Below are positions 53,509 to 63,820 of a DNA stretch of 64,000 nt, piece after piece. The notes beneath the pieces are model-generated. The model made no database searches. It saw nothing but the letters and a program-made list of their open reading frames with translations, and was not told the DNA's origin. The first letter of the stretch is position 1, and every line of letters starts with the position of its first letter. Source of the DNA: an uncultured Clostridia bacterium (GTDB taxonomy: Bacteria > Bacillota > Clostridia > UBA1381); the NCBI GenBank assembly GCA_947631085.1, contig CANRJY010000008.1:1-64000 (forward strand), read 5' to 3'. A program made the position numbers and the translations under genes.

Positions 53509-54456
53509 TTAATCTAAATTGTCCGGTACCGGTTCGCCGAATACCGGCAAACCGTTTTCGTCGTAATCAAATATCTTCGCGCGCGCATGGCGGTTCGGGT
53601 CGTGAAGCGGATCTCCCGAAATCTCCTTATAGTTGCGGCTGTGATATATCAGCACATCCCTGCCGTCCTCGGTGGTCGTAAAGCTGTTGTGACCGGGACC
53701 GTACTGGCTGTTTTCCTCGCTCGTTTTAAACACGGGCTTGTCCAGCTTGTGCCATGAGCTTTTATCGAGCAAATCCGAGTTCTCGTCAGCCCACATCATA
53801 CCCATGCAGTAACGATGTCCCGTATCGGACGCGGAAAACGTCATTATGACCTTACCGTTTCGCTGCAGAACAGCGGGACCTTCATTTACTTTAAAGCCCT
53901 GCATTTCCCAGTCGTATTCGGGCTTTGTCAGCTTCACCGGCTCCGAGTCTAGCGTCCACGGATTTTTCATTGACGCGATATATATGCACGAGCCCTCGTC
54001 CTCGTCGCGCTTCTGCGCCCAGCAGGTATATTGCTTGCCGTTGTTTATAAAGCTCGTCATATCGAGAGAAAAGCTTTCACAGCCGACGTCTACCTTGCCC
54101 TTCTCGACCCATTCTCCCAAAATCGGATTTTCATCGGTACACATCAGCACATACGGGCGGAGCTTCCATATGTCCTCGCGGTCGCTCGCCGTAAAATATA
54201 TATACCATACTCCGTCTATATAGTGCAGCTCCGGCGCCCACACATAGCCGCTCATAGGGCCCGCAAAATGATGTCGCCATACTACCCTTGAATTTGCGGT
54301 CAGCAATTTGTTCAGGCTTTTTGCGCACCGCAGTTCTATACCGCTGTACTGCGGAATGGAGCCGGTAAAATAATAATATCCGTCCGTGTGCCTGTAACAC
54401 CACGGATCCGCCCTTTGATACACAAGCGGACTGTTATACTCATGTTCCTTGTCCAT
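53509..54456 (-). CDS. glycoside hydrolase family 43-like protein
   Basis: ADPWCYRHTDGYYYFTGS; WAPELHYIDGVWYIYFTAS; GPGHNSFTTTEDGRDVLIYHSRNY. Confidence 0.9.
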   Translation of the reverse strand: MDKEHEYNSPLVYQRADPWCYRHTDGYYYFTGSIPQYSGIELRCAKSLNKLLTANSRVVWRHHFAGPMSGYVWAPELHYIDGVWYIYFTASDREDIWKLRPYVLMCTDENPILGEWVEKGKVDVGCESFSLDMTSFINNGKQYTCWAQKRDEDEGSCIYIASMKNPWTLDSEPVKLTKPEYDWEMQGFKVNEGPAVLQRNGKVIMTFSASDTGHRYCMGMMWADENSDLLDKSSWHKLDKPVFKTSEENSQYGPGHNSFTTTEDGRDVLIYHSRNYKEISGDPLHDPNRHARAKIFDYDENGLPVFGEPVPDNLD

Positions 54457-54628
54457 AAAAACCATACGCCTTTCCGATGGGGATATTTTTTCAAAATCAG
54501 AAACTATAATAACACTATACTCGCTTTTTTTCAAGTGTTTTTCCGATTTTTTGTATTAAAAAAATATTACAAAATCCGCATGCAAAAAAGCCCGCAAAAC
54601 GTTCATTTTAACGGGCTTTCAATCACGC

Positions 54629-55381
54629 CTACCGCCTTATCTGCCGTCCGGCGTGATCAATTATGAAATTATCCTTATATATCAGCTCGGATACCGTTAC
54701 CGGTTCATATTTTTCGCACAGAGTTTCCAAAATTTTCGGCAACACCGCGGCTGTGCTGTCCGTGCCGTTATGGAGAAGAATAATATCGCCGGCGGCCGTT
54801 TTCGAAGTGGAGCGCTCATATATGGACTCGGCGTCCGCGCCTCCGTAGTCGATGCCGTCAACCGACCATTGTATATACGTCCTTCCGCTTTCCTCGCATG
54901 CTTTTATCACGGCGTCGTTATAGCCGCCTGACGGGGCGCGGAACAAATACGGCTTTTCCCCCGCCGCGCTCTCCACCGCCAAATCGCATTTGTCCATATC
55001 GGACAGCATATCTTCCCTTGAGAGCTTAGTATAGTCCGCGTGGTTATATGAGTGATTTCCTATCTCGTGTCCCCTTTCACGGATTTTTTCGAGACTGCTT
55101 CCGTATTTTTCCGCCCAGTCGCCCGTGACGAAAAATGTCGCACGGCAGTTATACGCGTCAAGCGTATCGAGAATACTGTCGATATCGTCATTGTTCCAGG
55201 CGCAGTCAAAAGTCAGAGCGATTTTGTTATCATCGCGCTCTACACTGTAAATCGGAATTTCCCGACCGTTTACCGTGAATACCGACGCTGTTTTATTCAT
55301 GGCAAAAAATAAAATCGGAACCGCTATAACCGCCGCGGCGGCTATAGCCAAATGCTTTGCGCGCACCACAAAAAAAGTCAA
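54629..55381 (-). CDS. polysaccharide deacetylase
   Basis: ALTFDCAWNNDDIDSILDTL; GHEIGNHSYNHADYTKLS; FRAPSGGYND. Confidence 0.93.
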   Translation of the reverse strand: MTFFVVRAKHLAIAAAAVIAVPILFFAMNKTASVFTVNGREIPIYSVERDDNKIALTFDCAWNNDDIDSILDTLDAYNCRATFFVTGDWAEKYGSSLEKIRERGHEIGNHSYNHADYTKLSREDMLSDMDKCDLAVESAAGEKPYLFRAPSGGYNDAVIKACEESGRTYIQWSVDGIDYGGADAESIYERSTSKTAAGDIILLHNGTDSTAAVLPKILETLCEKYEPVTVSELIYKDNFIIDHAGRQIRR

Positions 55382-55446
55382 AGCCGTCTACCTCCTAAAA
55401 TATAATCTTATATATTTTATTCGGCCGGCAAAAACTTTAGAACATG

Positions 55447-55920
55447 CTACAGAAGCCACGACGGCAGCGCGGAGGATTTGTTTTTCTTCTCCTCCCGTTC
55501 TTTTTGTGTCCCCGAAGTTTTTTGTGTCCCCGATTTTCTCGCGGTATGATTAGCTCGTTTTACTGTCCCCGATTTTATAAGCTCGAGCTGCTCGCGCTTC
55601 TCGTCCTCGGTTTCTATCGGCACGCTTAAAAATCTGCCGCGAAACAGTTTGCCATCCGCGCCGTGAGTTTTATTAAAATATCGGGCATAGCTTGTCGTGA
55701 GCGGCTTCATCGTCATTGAAATGCCGTCTTTTCCTTCCTTCACAACAAGATCAATTTCGGTTTTTTCAAGATTTATCCCGTAGATCTCGCCCGTTTCGAA
55801 GTATTTTTCCGCCATTTTTCGAAATGTTTCTTTGTCCGCGTCATCCTTAAACAATTCCTCTCCGCGCAGCGTCACGCGGTACATGCCCGATTTACTCAGC
55901 TCTCTCGCCTGTCTTGCCAT
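55447..55920 (-). CDS. RAYT/Y1-transposase-derived protein, apparently lacking the HUH motif
   Basis: MARQARELSKSGMYRVTLRGEELFKDDADKETFRKMAEKY; TSYARYFNKTHGADGKLFRGRF; HUH position reads KTEIDLVVKEG. Confidence 0.7.
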   Translation of the reverse strand: MARQARELSKSGMYRVTLRGEELFKDDADKETFRKMAEKYFETGEIYGINLEKTEIDLVVKEGKDGISMTMKPLTTSYARYFNKTHGADGKLFRGRFLSVPIETEDEKREQLELIKSGTVKRANHTARKSGTQKTSGTQKEREEKKNKSSALPSWLL

Positions 55921-56126
55921 TTTTCTTACCTCCGTTTTCCGTAATATATCGACTTCATCGTCACTTTATACTTATATTTTAACACAAAATCCACGGGGAC
56001 ACAAAAACATTTTTATGTCCCTTTCATTACAATTTAAAGACAAGTAATATATGTCCGCATTTTTGAATAATTATCAGTGATACAAATTTAATCATTAACA
56101 TCAACCGCAGAAAGGGACGAAGGACT

Positions 56127-58685
56127 ATGCAAACATACCACGACCTTACAATAAAAGAAACGGAAGAAAGGCTCGGAACCGATACAAAAAACGGGCTGAG
56201 CGCCGCAGAAGCCGAAAAACGTCTGAAAAGCTTCGGGCGCAACGAGCTTAAGGAGAAGAAGAAAAAGGGCATTTTTCGGCTGTTCATAGAGCAGTTCAAC
56301 GACTTTATGATTATCATTCTGCTGACGGCAGCCACTGTGTCATTTCTCACGTCGCTGATGCAGGGAGAAGCTGATATTACGGAGCCTGCAATCATTCTCG
56401 CAATCGTTGTGCTCAATTCTCTTTTGGGCTGCATTCAGCAGCGGCGCGCGGAAAAATCGCTCGAAAGCTTAAAAAAGCTGTCATCGCCGCATGCGCATGT
56501 GATCCGAGGCGGACGCGAGATAGTTATAAACGCCGCCGAGGTCGTACCGGGCGATATCGTAAAGCTCACAGCGGGCGACCTTGCGGCAGCCGACTGCCGG
56601 CTCATAAGCTCCAATAATCTCACCGTTGACGAAAGCTCTTTGACCGGAGAATCCATGAGCGCCGAAAAAAGCGCATCTGAAACTCTCAGCCGCCTTACCC
56701 CGCTTGCGGAGAGGCGCAATATGGTTATGTCCTCCACGTCAATTACCGGCGGAAACGGCATGGGTATCATTGTCCGGACAGGTATGGACACGGAAGTGGG
56801 ACAAATCGCGTCCATGCTGCTTGACAGCGAAACGCCGCAGACGCCGCTTCAAAAGCGGCTTGCCGATACGGGCAAAATTCTCGGAGTAGCGGCGCTGCTC
56901 ATATGCTGTGTGATATTTCTTATCGGAATTTTAAAGCATCTGCCGCCGTTTGATATGTTTATAACCTCGGTTTCTCTTGCCATAGCCGCAATTCCCGAAG
57001 GACTGCCCGCGATCGTCACCATAATGCTCGCGATAGGCGTAATGCGCATGTCGAAGCACAACGCCATTGTCCGCAATCTCCCGTCTGTCGAAACGCTCGG
57101 CAGCGCGTCCGTAATTTGTTCCGACAAAACAGGCACGCTTACGCAAAATAAAATGACGGTTACGGATATATATTCAAAGGATGAACTGCTGACCCTGCGT
57201 CTCGGAGCGATGTGTTCCGACCTGGAAGGCAATCCGACGGAAAAAGCGATTATAAATGCCGCCGCCGAACGGGGCGTCTCCAAATCTGAGCTTGACCGAA
57301 AAAAGCCCCGCATCTCCGAGATACCGTTCGACTCGACCCGCAAGCGTATGGCGACTCTCCACCGCGACGTTCACGGCACGACCACTATCGTCAAGGGAGC
57401 CGTAGAATTTGTTCTTCCGCTATGCAGCAGATTTTTTAACGGTCAAAAATCCGTTCCGATATCGGGAGCGGCAAAGCGGAAAATACTGGCTGAAAACGAT
57501 AAAATGACATCCTCGGCGCTGCGCGTTATCGCTGTAGCGTACAAAACCGGCGCAGACAGTAAAAATCCGACGGAAAACAACCTGATTTTTGTAGGTTTAC
57601 TCGGCATGCAGGATCCTCCGCGCCCCGAAATCGCCGAAGCCGTAAGGGTGTGCCGCCGCGCGCGGATACGTCCCGTTATGATAACCGGCGACCACGCCGA
57701 AACGGCGTTTGCGATAGCGCGTCAAACAGGAATCGCTCAGCTGAAAAGCGAGGTCATAACAGGCGCGGAGCTTGACTCAATGTCCGATGACGCCCTTAGA
57801 AAATGCATCGGCGGCTACAGCGTTTTCGCAAGGGTCACGCCGTCGCACAAGGTTCGAATCGTCAAGGCTCTTCAGTCTAACGGCGAGATCACCGCGATGA
57901 CCGGAGACGGCGTAAACGACGCGCCCGCGCTGTCGGCCGCCGATATAGGCTGCGGTATGGGCGGCGGCACGGACGCGGCAAAATCGGCTTCGGATATGAT
58001 TTTAACGGATGACAATTTTGCCACCATAGTATATGCCGTCAAAGAGGGGCGCGGAATTTTCGTGAACATAAAAAAGGCGGTCCAATTTCTGCTTTCAAGC
58101 AATATCGGCGAAATCCTTACGGTTTTTTCCGGCATTGTTTTCGGCTGGAGCTCACCGCTTACGGCAATTCAGCTGTTATGGGTAAATCTTGTAACTGACT
58201 CGCTTCCGGCGATAGCGCTCGGGCTCGACCCTTGCGGCGACGATATTATGCAAAAACCGCCCCGACCGCCCAAAAAAAGTATGTTTGCAGACGGTCTGTG
58301 GGCTGCCATAATTATTGAAGGTCTTATGGTCGGCGCGTTGGCTCTGCTTGCCTTCTCCATCGGAGCAAACGTGTTCGGCGATATAACCGTCGGCAGGACG
58401 ATGTCGTTTGCGGTACTCAGTCTTTGTCAGCTCGTCCATGCGTTTAATATGCGCAGCGAAGGTTCCGTATTGGGCGCGGAGCTTTTCAAGAATCCGTACC
58501 TTCTGCTTTCGCTCGCAATCGGAGCGGTAATGGAAACAGCGGTTATAATGCTGCCGCCGCTTGCTAAAGTATTCAACGTCGTTTCGCTCGGATGTATACA
58601 ATGGGCAATAGTCGCCGCGCTGTCCGTAATGCCGCTTATCATTGTGGAAATTCAGAAATTCGTAACGTATTTGTTTAAAAAGTAG
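56127..58685 (+). CDS. calcium-transporting-type P-type ATPase
   Basis: SDKTGTLTQNKMTV; LTGESMSAEKSA; TGDGVNDAPALSAADIG. Confidence 0.95.
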   Translation: MQTYHDLTIKETEERLGTDTKNGLSAAEAEKRLKSFGRNELKEKKKKGIFRLFIEQFNDFMIIILLTAATVSFLTSLMQGEADITEPAIILAIVVLNSLLGCIQQRRAEKSLESLKKLSSPHAHVIRGGREIVINAAEVVPGDIVKLTAGDLAAADCRLISSNNLTVDESSLTGESMSAEKSASETLSRLTPLAERRNMVMSSTSITGGNGMGIIVRTGMDTEVGQIASMLLDSETPQTPLQKRLADTGKILGVAALLICCVIFLIGILKHLPPFDMFITSVSLAIAAIPEGLPAIVTIMLAIGVMRMSKHNAIVRNLPSVETLGSASVICSDKTGTLTQNKMTVTDIYSKDELLTLRLGAMCSDLEGNPTEKAIINAAAERGVSKSELDRKKPRISEIPFDSTRKRMATLHRDVHGTTTIVKGAVEFVLPLCSRFFNGQKSVPISGAAKRKILAENDKMTSSALRVIAVAYKTGADSKNPTENNLIFVGLLGMQDPPRPEIAEAVRVCRRARIRPVMITGDHAETAFAIARQTGIAQLKSEVITGAELDSMSDDALRKCIGGYSVFARVTPSHKVRIVKALQSNGEITAMTGDGVNDAPALSAADIGCGMGGGTDAAKSASDMILTDDNFATIVYAVKEGRGIFVNIKKAVQFLLSSNIGEILTVFSGIVFGWSSPLTAIQLLWVNLVTDSLPAIALGLDPCGDDIMQKPPRPPKKSMFADGLWAAIIIEGLMVGALALLAFSIGANVFGDITVGRTMSFAVLSLCQLVHAFNMRSEGSVLGAELFKNPYLLLSLAIGAVMETAVIMLPPLAKVFNVVSLGCIQWAIVAALSVMPLIIVEIQKFVTYLFKK

Positions 58686-58826
58686 GGGATCATCGCAGCC
58701 GAGAAAGCGGCGTCACGGATATTGCGTCAGCCGTATTATGGTATTTTTCCGATTTGAAAAATTTTTGCAAAAAATATTGCATTTTTTAAACTTTTATTGT
58801 ATAATAAGAAAGACGTAAAAGTAACC

Positions 58827-58863
58827 AAAGAGGGTTTAGGACGTTTGTCCTATACCCTCTTTT
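58827..58863 (+). promoter_or_regulatory. hairpin between promoter and metalloregulator gene
   Basis: AAGAGGG-TTTAGGAC-GTTT-GTCCTATA-CCCTCTTTT; preceding TTGCAT-N17-TATAAT. Confidence 0.5.
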
Positions 58864-58886
58864 ATTTTTCGTAAAAAGGAGATGCT

Positions 58887-59270
58887 ATGATGATTACGGA
58901 AAATGAATGTATTTCTAAAGCGTTGGAGGATTATCTCGAAGCGATATATGAGCTCTCGGCAAAGCAGGCGACAGTGCGCATTACCGATATCGCGCTGCAT
59001 TTAAACATTTCGAAACCAAGCGTAAACCGAGCGGTAAACGCTTTAAAGTTGCGCGGCTACGTTTCTCACGAGCCCTACGGAGATATTCACCTCACCGAAA
59101 AGGGAATTGAAGCGGGAGGCTTGCTTTCGGACAGGCATAAAATGATAAAACAATTTCTCGTCACGGTACTGAAGATGAGCGCCGATGACGCGGAGGACGA
59201 AGCTTGCCGCATGGCGCACTGCGTGAGTCAAAAAACTGTTGACCGAATGACTTGTTTTATGAAAAAATAA
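58887..59270 (+). CDS. DtxR/MntR-family metal-dependent regulator
   Basis: EDYLEAIYELSAKQATVRITDIALHLNISKPSVNRAVNALKLRGYVSHEPYGDIHLTEKG. Confidence 0.9.
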   Translation: MMITENECISKALEDYLEAIYELSAKQATVRITDIALHLNISKPSVNRAVNALKLRGYVSHEPYGDIHLTEKGIEAGGLLSDRHKMIKQFLVTVLKMSADDAEDEACRMAHCVSQKTVDRMTCFMKK

Positions 59271-59289
59271 ATCAATAAAATTCATTCTT

Positions 59290-59330
59290 AAAAGCAGAAA
59301 CAGCCGGTATACCGGCTGTTTCTGCTTTTT
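59290..59330. terminator. bidirectional terminator
   Basis: AAAAGCAGAAACAGCCGGTATACCGGCTGTTTCTGCTTTT 40-bp perfect palindrome. Confidence 0.88.
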
Positions 59331-59349
59331 ACCGAAATTCATCATTTAA

Positions 59350-60618
59350 TTAAATCGTTTTTTCATGGATAAATATTGTTCTTTGTTTTATTACCTCCGA
59401 TAAACCGAATATTATAAGAATAAGACTCATAACATAAACAGGAATATATGATATATACAACGATATTTTCTCGTCTGCCGCGCATAATGAAAAAATCATC
59501 GCAAACATAGCCGCATATATATAATTCATTACCCGTTTATCCGCCTTCGATAAAAATATTATAAGAGGCAAAGACATATATATTCCAGTGTAAATTCCGC
59601 TCCAGAGCGGACATAAAATTGATATACTTATAATAAGATAAACTTTGCCCCATAAGTTTCTCTGCCCAAAAACAGATATTGTCGCAAGAACAAAAAACAA
59701 AACATCGCAAACGATCGAAATTATTTCGTTCCCTTCATGTCCTGTTAATGAAGCTATATACATGTATAATGATTTTATACTCGAAACAGTAACATACGAA
59801 CTGGATTGTATCGCTAACTGATTCAAGAAAAATAACTTGATGCCTTCAAAACCGCCAAAGAAAGCAAACGGCACAAAGAAAAACAGAATACCGTATATAA
59901 TAAGGCGCACGGTCTGTTTCCATCGTTTTTCCGCTATATACAGCAGTCCGAACACAGCAGGATACACCTTAACAGCAGCTGCTGCCGCTATCATAACAAG
60001 TGCAAGCTCCTGATGAGATTTTTTTTCACTGCTGCGCAGAATCATCGCCCACATAAGCAGAATGCATGCCAAAATTACAGAGTTTCCTCTTTCCAAAACT
60101 CTGAATATGAAAATATTGGAAGCAACTATTGTAAGTATAGTGAATAACGGTCTGCACTGTCTCCTCATATCCAGCTGTTGTATCATTTTTATTATTGTTA
60201 TAGCAAAAATTATCCCCACAATAACACAATACCACACATATAACAACAGCGCAGACGGCGCAGTGGCACCGGCGTCATACATAATTATTGAATCGGCGGG
60301 AATAATCAGCCCGAAAAATCCGTACATAAAATAAATTAACGGTGGAAAACACGCATGCTGACTGGCTGAATAAACATTTTCCCAACCATTTGAGCTTACA
60401 TATTTGATATGATTAAAAAAATCCATATATTTATCTTCTCCTGTATAATAAGAGAAAACTCCGCCGCGTGTACTTACCATAATAAATACCGAAACAGCCG
60501 CAATCACTGTCCATACAACATAAAATACGCTCTGCGGATTAGGTAGCCTGCTATATTTAGAAACTTTATAATTCCAATGTTGATTTGTTTTTGTATTTAT
60601 CAGCATTTTGTAACGCAC
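59350..60618 (-). CDS. polytopic membrane glycosyltransferase (GT87-like)
   Basis: About 10 TM segments; AAAAAVKVYPAVFGLLYIAEKRWKQ is typical of mannosyltransferase-type GT87. Confidence 0.7.
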   Translation of the reverse strand: MRYKMLINTKTNQHWNYKVSKYSRLPNPQSVFYVVWTVIAAVSVFIMVSTRGGVFSYYTGEDKYMDFFNHIKYVSSNGWENVYSASQHACFPPLIYFMYGFFGLIIPADSIIMYDAGATAPSALLLYVWYCVIVGIIFAITIIKMIQQLDMRRQCRPLFTILTIVASNIFIFRVLERGNSVILACILLMWAMILRSSEKKSHQELALVMIAAAAAVKVYPAVFGLLYIAEKRWKQTVRLIIYGILFFFVPFAFFGGFEGIKLFFLNQLAIQSSSYVTVSSIKSLYMYIASLTGHEGNEIISIVCDVLFFVLATISVFGQRNLWGKVYLIISISILCPLWSGIYTGIYMSLPLIIFLSKADKRVMNYIYAAMFAMIFSLCAADEKISLYISYIPVYVMSLILIIFGLSEVIKQRTIFIHEKTI

Positions 60619-60641
60619 CCCTTTTTTTCGTCTCCGCTCTG

Positions 60642-60741
60642 TTCAGCTTAATTTCAAAATTCTGCTTGTCCTTCCGCACAATCGTGGATAAAATCAGTCC
60701 CGAAAAATATGCAAGCAGCGCGGCAATCACGCAGAATCCGC
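60642..60741 (-). pseudogene. duplicated fragment of the C-terminus of the GT2 gene at 62873
   Basis: 100-bp direct repeat of 62913-63012 with 4 mismatches by eye; encodes FCVIAALLAYFSGLILSTIVRKDKQNFEIKLN. Confidence 0.8.
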
Positions 60742-61001
60742 CGCTGGTGCGGTCAAATCGTCCTTTAGCTCGTCGAGCAACCACCTGTCGATTTGATTGT
60801 CCTTTTCCTTGACGAGTTTGTGATATATAGGAGGCTTTATGTCCATCAGTATGCTTCAGTGGAAAAACTCGAATATTACGCCTCAACAAGCTTCAGTCTG
60901 TCAACGCTTTCGCCCTCACAGTGCGCGAGAACATATGCGTAAAACATTTATGCGCCTGCTTGTCAAACTCGGCAACCCCCATAGGGGCGGATATGGTCAT
61001 T

Positions 61002-62774
61002 CTATTGCCGGATTGACGCGGTATATCCAACTCCCTTATCATTTCCCTGTTTACTTGAGAATAAGGAAAATATTAATATAAACGGCACACACTCAATAAG
61101 GAACAGTATAAAGCGCGGATCTTGTGACGGTACGCTTATAAACAGCAGCAATATGGCTATCGCCGGCACAGCGACTGCAAACAGATATTTGTATAATTTT
61201 TTAATTATCAAAATCACTATTGACAATATAAGCATGAACAGCCACAGTCCTCCTCTCCAATAAAAAGGATTCAACAAAGCATTTCCGGATGAAGTGTCAG
61301 AGAAATTCCGCATTAATACTGTACTTACAGTTTTATTAAATGCTTCATCCGTTATCGGCGGCCACTCATATCCGTCGGCAGGTCTGCTGATTTCCCACAA
61401 AATGGACGTAATATCAAAAGCCGAGCTGATGTACTTCTGAGGATACTTAAACAACCATTTTAAATTAAGCATAATAATATCTCGTCCTATTTTGGGATCG
61501 TTCAATTTTTCTATGTTATTACCTACCCCCCCCCAAGTTCTTGACAGCGTATCCGCCCAATATCGGTTTGACGCGGAATATTCCCGCCATTGTTGAAGCG
61601 GTATTACTTGCTCCATAACCTCAACGTCTTTCTTGGGAATATCTTCCACCTTATTGGCAACAGCTCCTATCATATACATAGGAACAGAGTATTTTACATA
61701 TGCCGGATTTTCAGTTGCATGAAGAATATTTCTTGAAACAACATTATTAACAAAGATTGATGCACATACGACAACCAGCGCTATAGCAAGAACTCTGGTA
61801 AACTTCTGCTTCTTTATGAATTTGTACACACACCATGCAATCAATACCGCAAAAATCGAAACCCAGCCCGCATGTCTGAATATAGATACTCCAAATCCCG
61901 ACAATGCTATCTGCACCGCGAGCTTTAAAGTAAGCTCCTTGCGGTCCAAAGCGTCAATAAATGATAATACAAACAATAATAAACACATACAATATATAAC
62001 GTCTTTTATTAAAAATCCGTTATATATTGCGGGCGAAAAGATTATCGCAGTAATCAGGCTGTATATCATGCATATTTTTTTTGAATGAAATCTCCTGTAT
62101 AAAATATCTATTGCATAGTTGCATATATATATCCAAAATATACATTGAAATACAAATATTATGTTTATATTAGTCGAGTTCATTGAAAAAATCCTTGTGA
62201 AAAGAAGATATCCTATAGTGTGCCATTCATCCCAATTCGATTCTGCTGACGCCGACCAAACGCCCGCCGGATCTGCATTGAGTTTTTCGACAATAGTATA
62301 TGATCCCAACAGATATGCAACAGAAACACAGACAATCGGAATAGTAATATAATACAGACCGATATATTTTATTTTTTTAAGCTTCTGCTCCTGTATATTT
62401 TTCTCGCCCGTTGCGTATGATAAAACCGTATATAACAAAATATACAGCGCAATAGCAAGAAATGCCGTAAACACGATGCAAAAGATAACTTTAATAAATG
62501 CATTATCCGATGTGAATTTTGCATATATTTCAAACACGGTTAATTGCAGCAGGAATAAAATTGTTAATACAACCGATATCAGCGACAAATTTTTATCAAA
62601 TTTACATTTCTCATACGCTCCGTTAAATATCATCGCTGACGCAGCGGCAAAAGGAATCATCGCAAACATATAGGCTCTTGCGGCATATTGCTCAGGCGTT
62701 GATAAAATTATTATAATCCATGCAATAAATATATATTTTAAAATTTTGCATATTACATGTTTTTCAACATTCAT
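61002..62774 (-). CDS. large polytopic membrane protein, probable cell-surface glycan function
   Basis: 590 aa, many TM segments, embedded in glycosyltransferase locus; carries a G9 tract. Confidence 0.7.
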   Translation of the reverse strand: MNVEKHVICKILKYIFIAWIIIILSTPEQYAARAYMFAMIPFAAASAMIFNGAYEKCKFDKNLSLISVVLTILFLLQLTVFEIYAKFTSDNAFIKVIFCIVFTAFLAIALYILLYTVLSYATGEKNIQEQKLKKIKYIGLYYITIPIVCVSVAYLLGSYTIVEKLNADPAGVWSASAESNWDEWHTIGYLLFTRIFSMNSTNINIIFVFQCIFWIYICNYAIDILYRRFHSKKICMIYSLITAIIFSPAIYNGFLIKDVIYCMCLLLFVLSFIDALDRKELTLKLAVQIALSGFGVSIFRHAGWVSIFAVLIAWCVYKFIKKQKFTRVLAIALVVVCASIFVNNVVSRNILHATENPAYVKYSVPMYMIGAVANKVEDIPKKDVEVMEQVIPLQQWREYSASNRYWADTLSRTWGGVGNNIEKLNDPKIGRDIIMLNLKWLFKYPQKYISSAFDITSILWEISRPADGYEWPPITDEAFNKTVSTVLMRNFSDTSSGNALLNPFYWRGGLWLFMLILSIVILIIKKLYKYLFAVAVPAIAILLLFISVPSQDPRFILFLIECVPFILIFSLFSSKQGNDKGVGYTASIRQ

Positions 62775-62872
62775 AATAAACTCCTCCCGGTTTTATTTAA
62801 TAACTTTATATAGACTCTTTTCGTTCTACGGCATTCATTGTAACCGCATTCCATTCTTGTATTCTCTCAACC

Positions 62873-63820
62873 TTATTTTGTCTTAATATTCTTTAATATA
62901 TTTTCCGTTTGATTCAGCTTAATTTCAAATCCCTGCTTGTCCTTCCGCACAATCGTGGATAAAATCAGTCCCGAAAAATATGCAAGCAGCGCGGCAATCA
63001 CGCAAAATCCGCATATTATAAGCGTAGGTATCTTTGGCACCAATCCCGTTTTCAGGTATTCCACAAATACCGGAATAAAGAATATAAGCGATATCAGCAT
63101 CAGCACCGCCGCGATGATCGAGAAAAAGTGAAGCGGTTTATAATTTTTATAAAGCTTTACTATTGTCGCTAAAACCTTTAATCCGTCCGAATATGTGTTA
63201 AGCTTGGACTCACTGCCCTCCGGACGGTCTCTGTAATCTATCACAACGTTTTCAACATACATTTTTTTATCAACGGCATGAATGGTCATATCCGTTTCAA
63301 TTTCAAAACCGCTCGATAAAACCGGATATGTCTTAACAAAGTTATAGCTGAACGCGCGATAACCCGTCATAATATCCTTAATATTTGATTTAAACATCCT
63401 GTTTATGGCAAGTCTTACGATTGAATTTCCAAAATTGTGAAACGGTCTTTTATTTTCGGTAAAATATGTGGACGAGAGGCGGTCGCCGACAACCATATCC
63501 GCCTTGTCTTCAAGTACCTTTTTTACCATTTCTGGCGCGGCTTCCGCGGGATATGTGTCATCGCCGTCTACCATTATATAGCACTCGGCATCTATTTCTC
63601 TGAACATACGTCTTATCACGTTACCTTTTCCCTGCACCGGCTCTTTTCTTACTATAACATATTCGCCAAATTTTTTGGCTGTCTCCGCGGTCTTATCTGT
63701 AGAGCGGTTATCGTATACATAAATAACCGCTTCCGGCAATACTCTGTGGAAATCGGTGATAACTTTGCCTATTGTCTTTTCCTCATTGTAGCATGGAATT
63801 AAAACTGCTATCTTGTCCAT
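62873..63820 (-). CDS. glycosyltransferase family 2 (dolichyl-phosphate-mannose-synthase-like) with two C-terminal TM segments
   Basis: MDKIAVLIPCYNEEKTIGKVI; VDGDDTYPAEAAP; IMTGYRAFS. Confidence 0.92.
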   Translation of the reverse strand: MDKIAVLIPCYNEEKTIGKVITDFHRVLPEAVIYVYDNRSTDKTAETAKKFGEYVIVRKEPVQGKGNVIRRMFREIDAECYIMVDGDDTYPAEAAPEMVKKVLEDKADMVVGDRLSSTYFTENKRPFHNFGNSIVRLAINRMFKSNIKDIMTGYRAFSYNFVKTYPVLSSGFEIETDMTIHAVDKKMYVENVVIDYRDRPEGSESKLNTYSDGLKVLATIVKLYKNYKPLHFFSIIAAVLMLISLIFFIPVFVEYLKTGLVPKIPTLIICGFCVIAALLAYFSGLILSTIVRKDKQGFEIKLNQTENILKNIKTK

